From positions 4,712,001-4,776,000 of the forward strand of contig NZ_CP064266.1 in assembly GCF_022811845.1 (NCBI RefSeq): DNA of 64,000 nucleotides, read 5' to 3'. Of this stretch, positions 30,323 to 39,500 are shown in pieces; within the stretch, counting starts at the first letter, position 1; every line of letters begins with the position of its first letter. The position numbers and the translations under genes were made by a program. The DNA comes from Bacillus pseudomycoides. GTDB taxonomy: Bacteria; Bacillota; Bacilli; Bacillales; Bacillaceae_G. A model generated the notes under the pieces. The model made no database searches. It was not told the DNA's origin and saw only the letters and a program-made list of their open reading frames with translations.

Positions 30323-31420
30323 CTAGTCCTCTACTTTTTCAAATAATAGAGCAAGCCCAATTCCCCCGCCAATACCTAACGTTGCAATGACATACTTTGC
30401 TTCCCCTCTTTGCACTTGGTAAAATAACCGAGTAACAAGCATAGCTCCTGATGCACCGTAAGGATGACCGAGTGCAATTGCTCCACCGTTCACATTTAAT
30501 TTTTCATAAGGAATTTGTAATTCTTGTGCACAGGCTACAACCTTAGCAGCAAAAGCTTCATTCATTTCAATATAATCAACATCATCCATTGATAGTTTCT
30601 GATCTTGTAATAACTTTTGCACAACAAATATAGGCCCACTCCCTGGTAAATGCGGATTCATACCAATAACAGCGCTATGAACAAAGCGAAGAATTGGTTT
30701 GTACCCAAGTTCACGAGCCTTTTTCTCTTCCATTACAAGTACAGCACAAGCTCCATCATTTACACCACAAGAATTCCCTGCTGTCACTGTTCCCCCTTGT
30801 AAAAAAGCCGGCCTTGTTCTCTTTATAATCCGTTCATAATTCATTCCATATTTTATCGTTTCATCTTCCACTATATTTGAAGAAAGCGGAATCATTTCTT
30901 CTTGTAAATATCCTTTTTCAAGTGCTTCCAATGTTCTTTTATAACTGAAACAAGCATATTCATCCTGCCTATCCCTTGTAATTTTGTAGTGCTCTGCTAC
31001 ATGTTCAGCTGCTATTCCCATATCTGGATCTCCAATAAAATCAGGCGAAAAACGAGCTCTCTTCTCAAAAGGGGATGTACTTGTACTTTCAACACCACCG
31101 GCAATATAGCAATTCCCTGCTTCTCCTTGAATAAAGTGACAAGCCATCCGAATTGCCTCTAACCCAGCACCACACTGGCGGTCGATTGTTACACCCGGTA
31201 CTGCAAACGGAAGTCCAGCTTCAAGTGCCGATAGCCGTGCAACATTTCCGCCTGGCCCAACAACGTTCCCTAATATTACATCGTCTATTTCACGCTCTAT
31301 TCCTTTACTTAAATGTGCGAGCAAAGGAACTGCTAGTTGCTGAACCTCATATCCTTTCAACACTCCATTTTTCTTACCAATCGGCGTTCTCTTTGCCTCT
31401 ACAATAACAGCCCTATTCAT
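30323..31420 (-). CDS. Acetyl-CoA acetyltransferase / 3-ketoacyl-CoA thiolase
   Basis: A 365-residue type II thiolase. It has the nucleophile Cys in TIDRQCGAGLEAIRMA, the NEAFAAK motif with His partner region GGAIALGHPYGASGA, and a C-terminal LGIGGGIGLALLFE. It joins two acyl-CoA units or cleaves 3-ketoacyl-CoA. The family is usually near 390 residues; this one is a little short in the middle. I start at ATG 31420 (CAGGAG upstream), which overlaps the stop of the acyl-CoA synthetase by eight bases, so the two are translationally coupled. Together they suggest a small fatty-acid or branched-acid catabolism unit. Confidence 0.92.
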   Translation of the reverse strand: MNRAVIVEAKRTPIGKKNGVLKGYEVQQLAVPLLAHLSKGIEREIDDVILGNVVGPGGNVARLSALEAGLPFAVPGVTIDRQCGAGLEAIRMACHFIQGEAGNCYIAGGVESTSTSPFEKRARFSPDFIGDPDMGIAAEHVAEHYKITRDRQDEYACFSYKRTLEALEKGYLQEEMIPLSSNIVEDETIKYGMNYERIIKRTRPAFLQGGTVTAGNSCGVNDGACAVLVMEEKKARELGYKPILRFVHSAVIGMNPHLPGSGPIFVVQKLLQDQKLSMDDVDYIEMNEAFAAKVVACAQELQIPYEKLNVNGGAIALGHPYGASGAMLVTRLFYQVQRGEAKYVIATLGIGGGIGLALLFEKVED

Positions 31421-32876
31421 AAACTTTCTCCTGATTCTCAATTAGATTTCTTACTATTTCACGGGCAATTTTCCCGCTACTTGTATGTGGAATTTCATCA
31501 ACAAAATACCACTCTTTCGGAATTTTAAATGAGGATAGTCGTTGTAAACAAAAACTTTTTAATTCTTGTCTCGTAACTCTTCCTTTTACCATAGCAACAG
31601 GTTTTTCGCCCCAATACTCATCTTTTATACCAATAACTACAATTTCTTCAACATGAGGATGAGCAGATAATACACTTTCTATCTCCTCTGAAAAAATATT
31701 TATACCTCCAAACAAAATCATATTTTTCTCTCTACCCACAATATATAAAAATCCCTCTTTATCCACATAACCTATATCATGTACAGTCATCCAACCATCT
31801 TCTGTAACTTGACAAACAAGATCTCCATTCAATACATATCCCATAAAAAACTGCTCACTTTTCACATAAACAATTCCAATTTCACCCTTCTTTAATTCCT
31901 TTCCTTTTTCGTTACATATCCGAACTTGCACGTTATGACATGGCTTTCCAACTGAAGATGCTTTCCTTTCACTTTCTATATCTGTTAGTGCTGTGACAAA
32001 ACTTAATTCCGAAGCACCATAAAATTCATATCTTTTTGCATATGGAAATACAGTTTTTATTTTCTGTTTTGCTTTAGCTTCCCATTTTGCTCCTGAAGAA
32101 ATAATTTTTATTTCTTGTTCTATAACGCTTTCTTCTTTATATAATGCCTCTAGCATAGTTGGAACGGTATACATCACTGAAATCTTCTCTTGTTTCAATA
32201 TAGATAAAACATAATTTGGGATGAACTTTTCTACAAGATATACTGTTTGTCCTAAATATAACGCACTTATTGCCCCGTATAAAAAAAGGGAATGAACCAA
32301 TGTACCAGCAAGTAAAACAATATCATTATTTTTCATATGGAAATCATGTAAATTGCAATCAAAACTATGAACCCAAGACTCCTGCGCTCTAAGAAATGCC
32401 TTCGCTTTCCCCGTCGATCCCGATGTAAATCCCATATAGAACGAGTATTTTTTTACGCTTTCTGCAGAATGGTATATATGTAACTGGTCACCTATCATTT
32501 GATTCCATTCATGAATAGAGAATACCTTTCCTTCTATTAGTGGTATCTCAGCCAACTTGTATTGTTCAGTAATTATGATAGATGGATTAGCAAGCTTCAA
32601 CCTTTCCTTAAGCTCATTATGTTTCCACTTTAAATCAAGCGGAACACAAACCCACCCTGCCATTGCAGCACCTGCAAAGACCTGTAAAAATTCAATGCGA
32701 TTCTCTAGTAAAATCGCAACCGTTTTATTTGCTGTTTTTTCTTTATTAAGCCAATTTGCAACTTGGCAAACCGATTCGTACCATTCTTTATATGTTAGTA
32801 GTCTATCCTTTTCCTTTATCGCTATTTTATCAGGATGTATCTGCGTATGTTTTCTATAAGACGATGTAATTCCCAC
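31413..32876 (-). CDS. Acyl-CoA synthetase (AMP-forming)
   Basis: A 487-residue member of the ANL (acyl/aryl-CoA synthetase) family. ATP-binding P-loop MGFTSGSTGKAKAF, the YEFYGASELSF motif, DGWMTVHDIGYVDKEGFLYI with VGREKNMILFGG (hinge), and C-terminal Lys in IPHTSSGKIAREIV that does adenylation. It activates a carboxylic acid to acyl-CoA; chain length cannot be predicted. It is the first gene of the operon with thiolase. The BioY terminator lies just upstream, so it needs its own promoter in the short gap at 32877-32907. Confidence 0.9.
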   Translation of the reverse strand: MGITSSYRKHTQIHPDKIAIKEKDRLLTYKEWYESVCQVANWLNKEKTANKTVAILLENRIEFLQVFAGAAMAGWVCVPLDLKWKHNELKERLKLANPSIIITEQYKLAEIPLIEGKVFSIHEWNQMIGDQLHIYHSAESVKKYSFYMGFTSGSTGKAKAFLRAQESWVHSFDCNLHDFHMKNNDIVLLAGTLVHSLFLYGAISALYLGQTVYLVEKFIPNYVLSILKQEKISVMYTVPTMLEALYKEESVIEQEIKIISSGAKWEAKAKQKIKTVFPYAKRYEFYGASELSFVTALTDIESERKASSVGKPCHNVQVRICNEKGKELKKGEIGIVYVKSEQFFMGYVLNGDLVCQVTEDGWMTVHDIGYVDKEGFLYIVGREKNMILFGGINIFSEEIESVLSAHPHVEEIVVIGIKDEYWGEKPVAMVKGRVTRQELKSFCLQRLSSFKIPKEWYFVDEIPHTSSGKIAREIVRNLIENQEKVYE

Positions 32877-32905
32877 TACTATTCATCCTCTCCTTTCAGA
32901 TAACA

Positions 32906-32937
32906 AAAAGAAACACGCTAATACGTGTTTCTTACAT
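32906..32937 (-). terminator. Terminator of bioY
   Basis: Minus strand AAGAAACACG / CGTGTTTCTT stem followed by TTTTTTG. Confidence 0.85.
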
Positions 32938-32959
32938 TTTATAAAGTCTCTTACGCTCT

Positions 32960-33535
32960 TTAACTAACATTTGAGATTTTATCTTTCTTTAAAGCTGGCG
33001 TAATCACATGTTTCAATGAACGATGTAATCTAGGTACAAGAACTGCTGCTATCACAGCTTTAGCGAAATCACCTGGTAAAAATACAACACTCACTTTAAT
33101 CGCATGCCATATAGAGATGTCCATTATAAATGATTGAACAGTCACGCCAAATATATAAACAACTAGAATTCCACCAATTATATTAATTAAAAATACTTTT
33201 ATAACCGATACATGACGTAAGCGTTCTACAAGGTACCCAATTACGAATGCTCCAACAACGTATCCGATTAAATAACCTGCACTCGGACTAACAAAGACAC
33301 CTGGACCACCACGTCCACCAGCTAACAATGGTGCCCCTACTCCAACAATAAACAAAAAAACCATTTGACTTAATGCCCCAAGACGAGATCCAAGTAATCC
33401 TCCCGCAAGCATCACACCAAGAGATTGCAATGTAATAGGAACAGGTGTAACAGAAAGCGCAATTGGTGGTATCAGTCCTAACACACCCATAATCGCACTA
33501 AATAAAGCAACAAAAACTAAACTCTTTGTATTCAT
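32960..33535 (-). CDS. bioY: Biotin transporter substrate-binding protein BioY
   Basis: A 191-residue, six-helix membrane protein, the S component of an ECF transporter that binds biotin outside and works with the shared EcfA/A'/T module. Typical stretches: IPPIALSVTPVPITLQSLGV, MLAGGLLGSRLGALSQMVFL, GRGGPGVFVSPSAGYLIGY and FLPGDFAKAVIAAVLVPRL. A perfect BirA operator lies 84-114 bases upstream, so it should be repressed when biotin is plentiful. It is a single-gene unit with its own terminator. Confidence 0.95.
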   Translation of the reverse strand: MNTKSLVFVALFSAIMGVLGLIPPIALSVTPVPITLQSLGVMLAGGLLGSRLGALSQMVFLFIVGVGAPLLAGGRGGPGVFVSPSAGYLIGYVVGAFVIGYLVERLRHVSVIKVFLINIIGGILVVYIFGVTVQSFIMDISIWHAIKVSVVFLPGDFAKAVIAAVLVPRLHRSLKHVITPALKKDKISNVS

Positions 33536-33618
33536 GTGTTTATTTCTCCTATTTGTAAACTACAAATTATGATGGGGTAACATATCATTGGTGTTATCTT
33601 ACCTTTTCTCTCGTATTA

Positions 33619-33649
33619 TTGTCAACGATTTTATAATTTAAGTTAACAA
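33619..33649 (-). promoter_or_regulatory. BirA operator (biotin box)
   Basis: TTGTCAAC, 15-base spacer, GTTAACAA: the two inverted halves and spacing of the Gram-positive BirA biotin box. It is placed upstream of bioY. Confidence 0.9.
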
Positions 33650-33682
33650 TTAAAACCACTATAAACAGGATTCATGTATAAG

Positions 33683-33722
33683 AAGAGGCGACTCCCATCA
33701 GCAGGAGTCGCCTCTTCTTATA
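33683..33722 (-). terminator. Terminator of the fatty acyl-CoA ligase gene
   Basis: AAGAAGAGGCGACTCC / GGAGTCGCCTCTTCTT, sixteen base pairs, right after the stop codon at 33725. Confidence 0.9.
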
Positions 33723-33724
33723 CA

Positions 33725-35344
33725 TTATTTTTCGCTACTTTTATGCAAATTCTCTAGTTCTTTTCGTAACGCTTGTTTCAAAAATTTCCCGACCGATGTT
33801 TTAGGGATTTCTTCCATAAATACAATATCATCCGGTAACCACCACTTTGCAAACTGCGGTCGTAAAAATTCATATAATTCTTCTTTCGTTACAGATCTAT
33901 TTGGTTTTTGTACAACGCAGGCAACAGGTCTCTCCTGCCACTCAGGATGAGGAACCGCGACAACAGCAGCTTCAAACACAGCCTCATGCGCCATTAAAGC
34001 ATTTTCTAAATCTACCGATGAAATCCATTCGCCCCCACTTTTAATCACATCTTTTGTGCGGTCAACAATTTTAACGCAACCTTCCTCATCAACTGTAACC
34101 ACATCCCCTGTATATAACCAACCATCACGGAATCCTTCTACCGTTCGTTCATCGTTATAATAACTTGCAGCTATCCATGGTGCTCGTAAACATAGTTCCC
34201 CGATCTCAATTCCGTCCCACTTCACTTCTCCATTCACTCCGACCACTTTCATCTCGACGCCTGGCACAAGATATCCTTGTTTTGATCGAATTTCAAGTTG
34301 GTCTTCATAGGATAAATTAGTCTCATAGCTTTTTAATCGTGCAAGTGTCACAATCGGACTTGTTTCCGTCATACCGTATGCATGTATAAACGGAACATTA
34401 TACTTTTGTTCAAATGCAGCTATCACGCTTTTCGGTGCAGCAGCACCCCCGCATAAAATCCGCTTCATACTTGATAAATCATAGCTATTATTTTCTAATT
34501 CTTGTAAAACACCAAACCAAATCGTTGGTACACCAGCAGCCAACGTCACTTTTTCATCCTGGATCATTTCAAGTAATATTTTCGGTGTAAACATCGGACC
34601 AGGTAAAACTTGTTTTGATCCAAACCACGTTGCTGCAAAAGGCAATCCCCAAGCATTTACATGAAACATTGGAACAATTGCCATTGCTGCATCACTTTCA
34701 GATAATGCCGCTGTATCCGCAAGTCCTAAAGCCATACAATGCAGTACTGTACTACGATGCGTATATACAACACCTTTCGGATTACCTGTTGTCGCTGACG
34801 TATAACACATACCAGCTGGCGTGTTTTCATCCATATCTTTTAAGAATTGGAAATCAGGATTCCCTTCCATAAGAAGTTGTTCATAGTGATAGACAGGCTC
34901 TAGAGAAGTTTCTGGAAGTTCTTTTTTATCAGTCATAATGATGTATGCTTGTACAGTCGATAGTTCATCCTGAATTTTTTCAACAAGGGGTACAAGATCT
35001 TCATCAACGAGTAAAATGCGGTCCTCTGCATGTCCAATAATATAGGAAATATGCTGTGCAGATAAACGAATATTAATCGTATGCAATACAGAGCCAATGC
35101 TTGGGATTGCGAAATATGCTTCCACATGACGATGATGATTCCAAGCTAAAGTTCCAACTCGTTCTCCCTCTTTTATCCCTAATTTCTTCAATGCGCTAGA
35201 GAGTCTTCTTGTTCGCTCTCCTAATTGCTTATACGTTAAAGTTGTAATGGTATCATGTGTACGCGAAACGATTTCTTTCTTCGGAAACAGCTTTTCTGCC
35301 CTTTCTATCATAGAACTAATTGTTAATTGTACATTCATCATCAT
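33725..35344 (-). CDS. Long-chain fatty-acid--CoA ligase
   Basis: A 539-residue AMP-forming ligase that activates fatty acids to acyl-CoA for oxidation. ATP/AMP motif MCYTSATTGNPKGVVYTHR, VPMFHVNAWGLPFAATW, HAYGMTETSPIV, the hinge DGWLYTGDVVTVDEEGCVKI with RTKDVIKSGGEWISS, and C-terminal IPKTSVGKFLKQALR with the catalytic Lys. It fits the medium/long-chain group (FadD/LcfB-like). Three ATG codons follow each other at 35344, 35341 and 35338; GGGAGG upstream spaces acceptably to the first. Single-gene unit with a strong terminator. Confidence 0.93.
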   Translation of the reverse strand: MMMNVQLTISSMIERAEKLFPKKEIVSRTHDTITTLTYKQLGERTRRLSSALKKLGIKEGERVGTLAWNHHRHVEAYFAIPSIGSVLHTINIRLSAQHISYIIGHAEDRILLVDEDLVPLVEKIQDELSTVQAYIIMTDKKELPETSLEPVYHYEQLLMEGNPDFQFLKDMDENTPAGMCYTSATTGNPKGVVYTHRSTVLHCMALGLADTAALSESDAAMAIVPMFHVNAWGLPFAATWFGSKQVLPGPMFTPKILLEMIQDEKVTLAAGVPTIWFGVLQELENNSYDLSSMKRILCGGAAAPKSVIAAFEQKYNVPFIHAYGMTETSPIVTLARLKSYETNLSYEDQLEIRSKQGYLVPGVEMKVVGVNGEVKWDGIEIGELCLRAPWIAASYYNDERTVEGFRDGWLYTGDVVTVDEEGCVKIVDRTKDVIKSGGEWISSVDLENALMAHEAVFEAAVVAVPHPEWQERPVACVVQKPNRSVTKEELYEFLRPQFAKWWLPDDIVFMEEIPKTSVGKFLKQALRKELENLHKSSEK

Positions 35345-35597
35345 ATTTATCCCAACCTCCCATTAAAACGCTTTCATTTTTAGATATTATACCAAACTTC
35401 CACAAACAAAACTGTAACTTTTCTGTATTTTCTGAATTATTTCTACGGAAATAATATCTTAATTAACTTATAAGTGATATTCAATATCATATACCCTATG
35501 CTTATCATTAGTAGAAATGGGATCAATCCCTATCAATAATGTAACCATAAAATTAAAACTATTCTTTAAATAAACAAAGGAGAATGACCCTATCTGG

Positions 35598-36170
35598 TTA
35601 CTCTCCTCTAATTATTTCACTATACATATCACTTGTAACAAAATATCTCTTTGTATCACGATACATTCCCTTTACAAATAAGTCATTTTTAATTGTTTGG
35701 GCATATTTCATCCCTAATCGTTTCATCAATTTTTCAGATGATTCATTTCCTATGTGACATCCTGCTTCAATACGTTTAAGGTGTAATTCTTTAAACCCAT
35801 ATTCTAAAAATGCTCGTGCAGCCTCTGTTGCCAACCCTCTCCCCCAATATTTTCGTGATAATACATAAGCAAGTTCTGCTTTATGCTCTCTTTTATCATA
35901 CGTAATAAATCCACATGTCCCTATAAGCTTCTTCTCACCTTTAAATTCCATGCCAAAAGCGGATAATTCTCCTTGCGCATATTGATTCATAATTGAATTC
36001 ACAAACATTTTCGTGTCACTTAATGTTTTATGCGATTCCCATACAATATACGTTGTCATTTCTTTATCTGAAGCATATTCATATATATCTAGAATATCGC
36101 TTATATTGATTTTCCTTAATATAAGACGATTCGTATACAATGTTGGATATTTTTCTCTTCCATTTATCAT
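35598..36170 (-). CDS. GNAT family N-acetyltransferase (RimJ/RimL type)
   Basis: A 190-residue GNAT enzyme: YPTLYTNRLILRKINISDIL at the start, MEFKGEKKLIGTCGFITYDK, motif A AELAYVLSRKYWGRGLATEA (R-G-L-A-T-E-A pyrophosphate loop), then KRIEAGCHIGNESSEKLMKR with LGM. Typical of the ribosomal-protein/aminoglycoside-type acetyltransferases; substrate unknown. Its ATG overlaps the TGA of the upstream zinc-ribbon gene by four bases (ATGA), so the pair is translationally coupled. Confidence 0.9.
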   Translation of the reverse strand: MINGREKYPTLYTNRLILRKINISDILDIYEYASDKEMTTYIVWESHKTLSDTKMFVNSIMNQYAQGELSAFGMEFKGEKKLIGTCGFITYDKREHKAELAYVLSRKYWGRGLATEAARAFLEYGFKELHLKRIEAGCHIGNESSEKLMKRLGMKYAQTIKNDLFVKGMYRDTKRYFVTSDMYSEIIRGE

Positions 36171-36370
36171 AATGGTTTCTGCTTAAACTTTTGATAATTT
36201 CGCACTTTCAATAGAAGTACACTTCCGCAATCTGTACAAATATAGGCATCTACTGGAGAAGATGTAAACATCGTCTCTTTTTTTCTTATTTGCGCATATC
36301 CAACAAACTCACCTTCCCCAATATCATTAGAGCCACAATAAGAGCATGTATGTACCTCTTTCTTTCGCAT
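36167..36370 (-). CDS. Small zinc-ribbon protein
   Basis: A 67-residue protein with two Cys pairs that make a zinc ribbon: HTCSYCGSNDIGEGEF near the start and AYICTDCGSVLLLKV. Such small proteins may bind nucleic acid or proteins. It shares an ATGA overlap with the acetyltransferase downstream, which suggests a joint function, unknown at present. GGTGGTGC upstream of the ATG serves as ribosome binding site. Confidence 0.85.
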   Translation of the reverse strand: MRKKEVHTCSYCGSNDIGEGEFVGYAQIRKKETMFTSSPVDAYICTDCGSVLLLKVRNYQKFKQKPL

Positions 36371-36577
36371 GAGAGCACCACCTTTAATCTGTTTCTACTC
36401 CCTTCGACAGTAATCTTTCATTTTCCTTCCACAAAAAACCTCTACTTCTCCTAAATTTTGAAAGAAAAAGTAGCATTAGAATCGTCTTCATATATTATAA
36501 ATACTGATTACATTCTTTTAGGGGAAAGGCTGTCATACTTTATTAATTCAAAAGTACATGAACATAAAGAACGTAAG

Positions 36578-36609
36578 TAAAAAGAGCCTATTAAAGGCTC
36601 TTTTTACTT
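36578..36609 (-). terminator. Terminator of the DUF2164 cluster
   Basis: AAAAAGAGCC / GGCTCTTTTT stem that overlaps the last codons of the DUF2164 gene. Confidence 0.75.
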
Positions 36610-36852
36610 ACCATCCTGCTTTTCTAATACATATAAATCCTCTTCTATGTTCGACAACTTATCTGTAATTAGTTTTCTCGCATCCCCAATTGCTTGGTTA
36701 TATGCATATGGACCAAGTAATTTTATCATTTCTTCTATTAAACGCTCTGCTTGAAAACGCCCAATATTATCTAGGTCTTCTTCTTCAAAAAACTGCTGAA
36801 TTTTCTCTACAAGCTCATCTTTCTTTTCATTTGGTATTTTTACATTCATCAC
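36604..36852 (-). CDS. DUF2164 family protein
   Basis: An 82-residue helical protein with the DUF2164 pattern: KKDELVEKIQQFFEEEDLDN, IGRFQAERLIEEMIKLLGPY and AYNQAIGDARKLITDKL. Function unknown. Either GTG 36852 or ATG 36849 could be the start; AGGAG lies 10-13 bases upstream. It ends a probable three-gene unit with the PP2C phosphatase and amidase. Confidence 0.85.
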   Translation of the reverse strand: MMNVKIPNEKKDELVEKIQQFFEEEDLDNIGRFQAERLIEEMIKLLGPYAYNQAIGDARKLITDKLSNIEEDLYVLEKQDGK

Positions 36853-36867
36853 GAATCATCTTCTCCT

Positions 36868-37326
36868 CTATTTTTGAAATAACCTTTCCCTTAACTCTAC
36901 CATAGAAAAACGTGTTCCTGGACAAGTTTTTGTGACACCTTCTAATTCACGATGGCCAAGTATCCGTTCTTCACATATAGAAAATTGCTTCATAAATTCC
37001 TTACACAATGACTGTAAAGAATCCATTTGCGCTAAAGTCGGATCGTAATTATCAAAATTTCCTGTCATACAAATCCCTATTGTGTCATTATTATATCCTT
37101 TTGCATGAGCTCCTATATGTAACCCTCTACCTTCAAACACAGTTCCATCTGCTTCAATAAAATAATTATATCCAATGCCACTCCAGCCTCTTACCTTTTG
37201 ATGGAATTCATGTGTTTTATACACATCCCATCCATCTTCAGCTGTGTGATGAATGATAAGCTTTGTTACATTTTGTAAAGGCTGCAATTCATCTTGAAAC
37301 TTCAGTTTTGCTTGTTTAATTTTCAT
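36868..37326 (-). CDS. N-acetylmuramoyl-L-alanine amidase (Amidase_2/PGRP fold)
   Basis: A 152-residue amidase domain on its own: zinc ligands in KLIIHHTAEDG (His) and ILGHRELEGVTKTCPG (His and Cys), with HEFHQKVRGWSGIGYNYFIE and the usual Tyr, and NNDTIGICMTGNFD. It cuts the amide bond between muramic acid and the peptide in peptidoglycan. There is no signal peptide or wall-binding domain, so it may act inside the cell on recycled muropeptides, or leave by lysis. AAGGAGG precedes the ATG; PP2C lies 14 bases upstream. Confidence 0.9.
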   Translation of the reverse strand: MKIKQAKLKFQDELQPLQNVTKLIIHHTAEDGWDVYKTHEFHQKVRGWSGIGYNYFIEADGTVFEGRGLHIGAHAKGYNNDTIGICMTGNFDNYDPTLAQMDSLQSLCKEFMKQFSICEERILGHRELEGVTKTCPGTRFSMVELRERLFQK

Positions 37327-37340
37327 TCAGAACCCTCCTT

Positions 37341-38144
37341 TTACAACTCAATCATAATCATCGTTTTATCATCCGGGTGAATCCGCTTTTGTTCTTCTAA
37401 TTCTTCTATTATAGAAACATATTCTTCTATACTATGCTCTCTTACATATTGCACTGTTTGCTCAAGTGACCAGTCTGGGTGAAATAATCCATCCGAACAA
37501 ATAAATATTCCTTTCACTTCAGCAAGTGGTAATTTTCCTTGTTGGACCCAAGTAATTGCTTCTGGCATCCCATTCGCTACTGAATACCCATTTGGCATAT
37601 TAGCAAGATAACGATTATATTTTAATTGCTGCCTAATGTCATTAAATGTATGTTCTTCTGGTACAGGAAGTCCCTTTCTTCTATCTTCTTCACGTTTTCT
37701 TTTCGCTCGCGTGCTAATTCCTTTTACTGTATCTTTTGTTAGCACCTTCGTGGTTCCATCATATAGTGTAGCAACAATCATACAATCACCAAGCTGTGCA
37801 TATTGAATACTTCTATCTTTTATATGAACTACAGCAATACATGTACACCATAAATGCTCTTTCTTTGTTGTATCAATCTTATACTCTATCATCTTTTCTT
37901 GTAGTACTTCGTTTGCGTTTGCAATTCCCTCTTGTAAACTTATTACTTCTTTTAGTGATGTAAAATGACTTGCAAATAAATTAGATGCAAGATATGCACC
38001 ATTATGTCCTTTCTCATCTTGAAATGGTATAAGCGGCGTTGCCCCATCACACACTCCATAAATCATCATATTTGCATTACAAAAAAACGCATCCTCACAC
38101 TCTTGCTTCAAAGGACTTTTCTGTTGATATCTTTTTATTTCCAT
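37341..38144 (-). CDS. PP2C-type protein phosphatase
   Basis: A 267-residue protein with PP2C features: QECEDAFFCNANMMIYGVCD (DG metal-binding block), DRSIQYAQLGDCMIVATLYD, VKGIFICSDGLFHPD and the C-terminal HPDDKTMIMIEL (DDKT/DD-x-T block). It removes phosphate from Ser or Thr residues using two metal ions. Soluble, no membrane segment. I start at ATG 38144 (MEIKRYQQ), which has AAGGGGTG upstream, in place of an in-frame start six codons earlier. First gene of the unit with amidase and DUF2164. Confidence 0.85.
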   Translation of the reverse strand: MEIKRYQQKSPLKQECEDAFFCNANMMIYGVCDGATPLIPFQDEKGHNGAYLASNLFASHFTSLKEVISLQEGIANANEVLQEKMIEYKIDTTKKEHLWCTCIAVVHIKDRSIQYAQLGDCMIVATLYDGTTKVLTKDTVKGISTRAKRKREEDRRKGLPVPEEHTFNDIRQQLKYNRYLANMPNGYSVANGMPEAITWVQQGKLPLAEVKGIFICSDGLFHPDWSLEQTVQYVREHSIEEYVSIIEELEEQKRIHPDDKTMIMIEL

Positions 38145-38292
38145 CTCTTTACACCCCTTCAAATACGATTGTGAACTACTCGAAATTTTTCGATTAATCT
38201 AATTTCACAAAATAAACTGTTTTCCCCTGAAACTTTCAATTTCATATATAATCTTGAAATAATATGATTTTTTAGTGAAGGACGGGAAAAAG

Positions 38293-39102
38293 ATGGTCAG
38301 ATTTCTTGGAGTTATCATTGGTTCTATCATTATTGCAGTTGCCTTTAATCTTTTCCTTATCCCCCACAAGATTTTGAGTAGTGGAATTGGTGGAATTGCT
38401 ATCATCTTAGGAATTGTAACCCCTGTAAATACAGGAATTATTAACTTCGTATTAAACTTACCTATTCTTATTTTAGGATACATAGGTCTTGGAAAAAAAG
38501 TAATTTTTAACACAATCGTCTCTGTAGTTGTATTATCAGTAGCATTATACTGGATTCCAATACAAATCGTTGCAAAAGATCCCCTTCTATCTTCTATATT
38601 TGGAGGCGTAATTGCCGGAGCAGGAGTTGGCCTTGTCTTTAATTGTCATGGTTCAACAGGTGGATTTGATATTATCGGTATGCTACTATCTCGCAAAAAA
38701 GATATTAAACTTGGTGGGTTCCTCATTATTTTAAATACAGTCGTTGTTGTCATTGCTGGATTTTTCTTTGACTGGGATGTGGCATTAACTAGTTTACTTT
38801 CAATCTATGTAACAGGTAAAGTAATTGATGCTATTCATACGAAACATCGTAAAGTTACACTTATGATTGTAACAAATCAAGCTGAAGAAATGAAAAAGAA
38901 ACTCCTTTCAACTGTTGTGCGAGGAATTACACTTCTTGATGGTGAAGGTGCGTATTCAAGTGAGAAAAAACGTGTACTTATGACTGTTGTTTCACGTGAA
39001 GAGCTTGCTGGTATGAAACTAGCCATTTCTGAAATTGATCCGCAAGCATTCGTTAATATTACGGAGACTGTTGAAGTATTAGGATTATTTAGGAGAGGTT
39101 AA
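38293..39102 (+). CDS. YitT family membrane protein
   Basis: A 269-residue protein with five to six helices (FLGVIIGSIIIAVAFNLFLI, GGIAIILGIVTPVNTGIINF, NTIVSVVVLSVALYW, FGGVIAGAGVGLVFNCHGST-GG) followed by a cytosolic DUF2179 domain (HRKVTLMIVTNQAEEMKKKL, VRGITLLDGEGAYS, INITETVEV-type end). This is the YitT/YpjC family, ubiquitous in Firmicutes; function unknown, suspected transporter. ATG 38293 is served by AGGACGGG. Terminator follows. Confidence 0.9.
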   Translation: MVRFLGVIIGSIIIAVAFNLFLIPHKILSSGIGGIAIILGIVTPVNTGIINFVLNLPILILGYIGLGKKVIFNTIVSVVVLSVALYWIPIQIVAKDPLLSSIFGGVIAGAGVGLVFNCHGSTGGFDIIGMLLSRKKDIKLGGFLIILNTVVVVIAGFFFDWDVALTSLLSIYVTGKVIDAIHTKHRKVTLMIVTNQAEEMKKKLLSTVVRGITLLDGEGAYSSEKKRVLMTVVSREELAGMKLAISEIDPQAFVNITETVEVLGLFRRG

Positions 39103-39136
39103 AAAACTAGGTGAAGTTCCACCTAGTTTTTTTATT
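39100..39136. terminator. Bidirectional terminator between YitT and VOC genes
   Basis: AAAAACTAGGTG / CACCTAGTTTTTTT stem serving the two converging genes. Confidence 0.85.
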
Positions 39137-39500
39137 TATTCTCCATAAATTCTAGTCTATTCCCAAATGGATCTGAAACATAAAATCTAGTTATACCTGG
39201 ACGAGCATAATCATCTATAACTTGAATCCCTTGCCCGATTAATTTTTTCTTAAATTCATCTATTCCCTGAACATAAAAAGCTGGATGTGCTTTTTTGGCC
39301 GGAGAAAAAGGTTGTTCAACTCCTATGTGAATTTCTTGATTTCCACAACGAAACCAACAACCACCACGTTTTCTTAATTCTTCAGGTTTCGGAATTTCTT
39401 CTAAACCTATTTTATATCCATAAAAGTCTCTTGCCGCTTCTTCACACCCTACAGGTGCCGCTACTTGTACATGGTCAATCCCTTGAATATAACCTGCCAT
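39132..39500 (-). CDS. VOC (glyoxalase/bleomycin resistance) family protein
   Basis: A 122-residue vicinal-oxygen-chelate protein: IDHVQVAAPVGCEEAARDFY (first metal His), CWFRCGNQEIHIGVEQPF (second His), HPAFYVQGIDEFKKKLI and FYVSDPFGNRLEFME (third ligand Glu). The ligands are complete, so it is likely an enzyme (lyase, isomerase or thiol transferase) instead of a binding protein; substrate unknown. Confidence 0.9.
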   Translation of the reverse strand: MAGYIQGIDHVQVAAPVGCEEAARDFYGYKIGLEEIPKPEELRKRGGCWFRCGNQEIHIGVEQPFSPAKKAHPAFYVQGIDEFKKKLIGQGIQVIDDYARPGITRFYVSDPFGNRLEFMENK

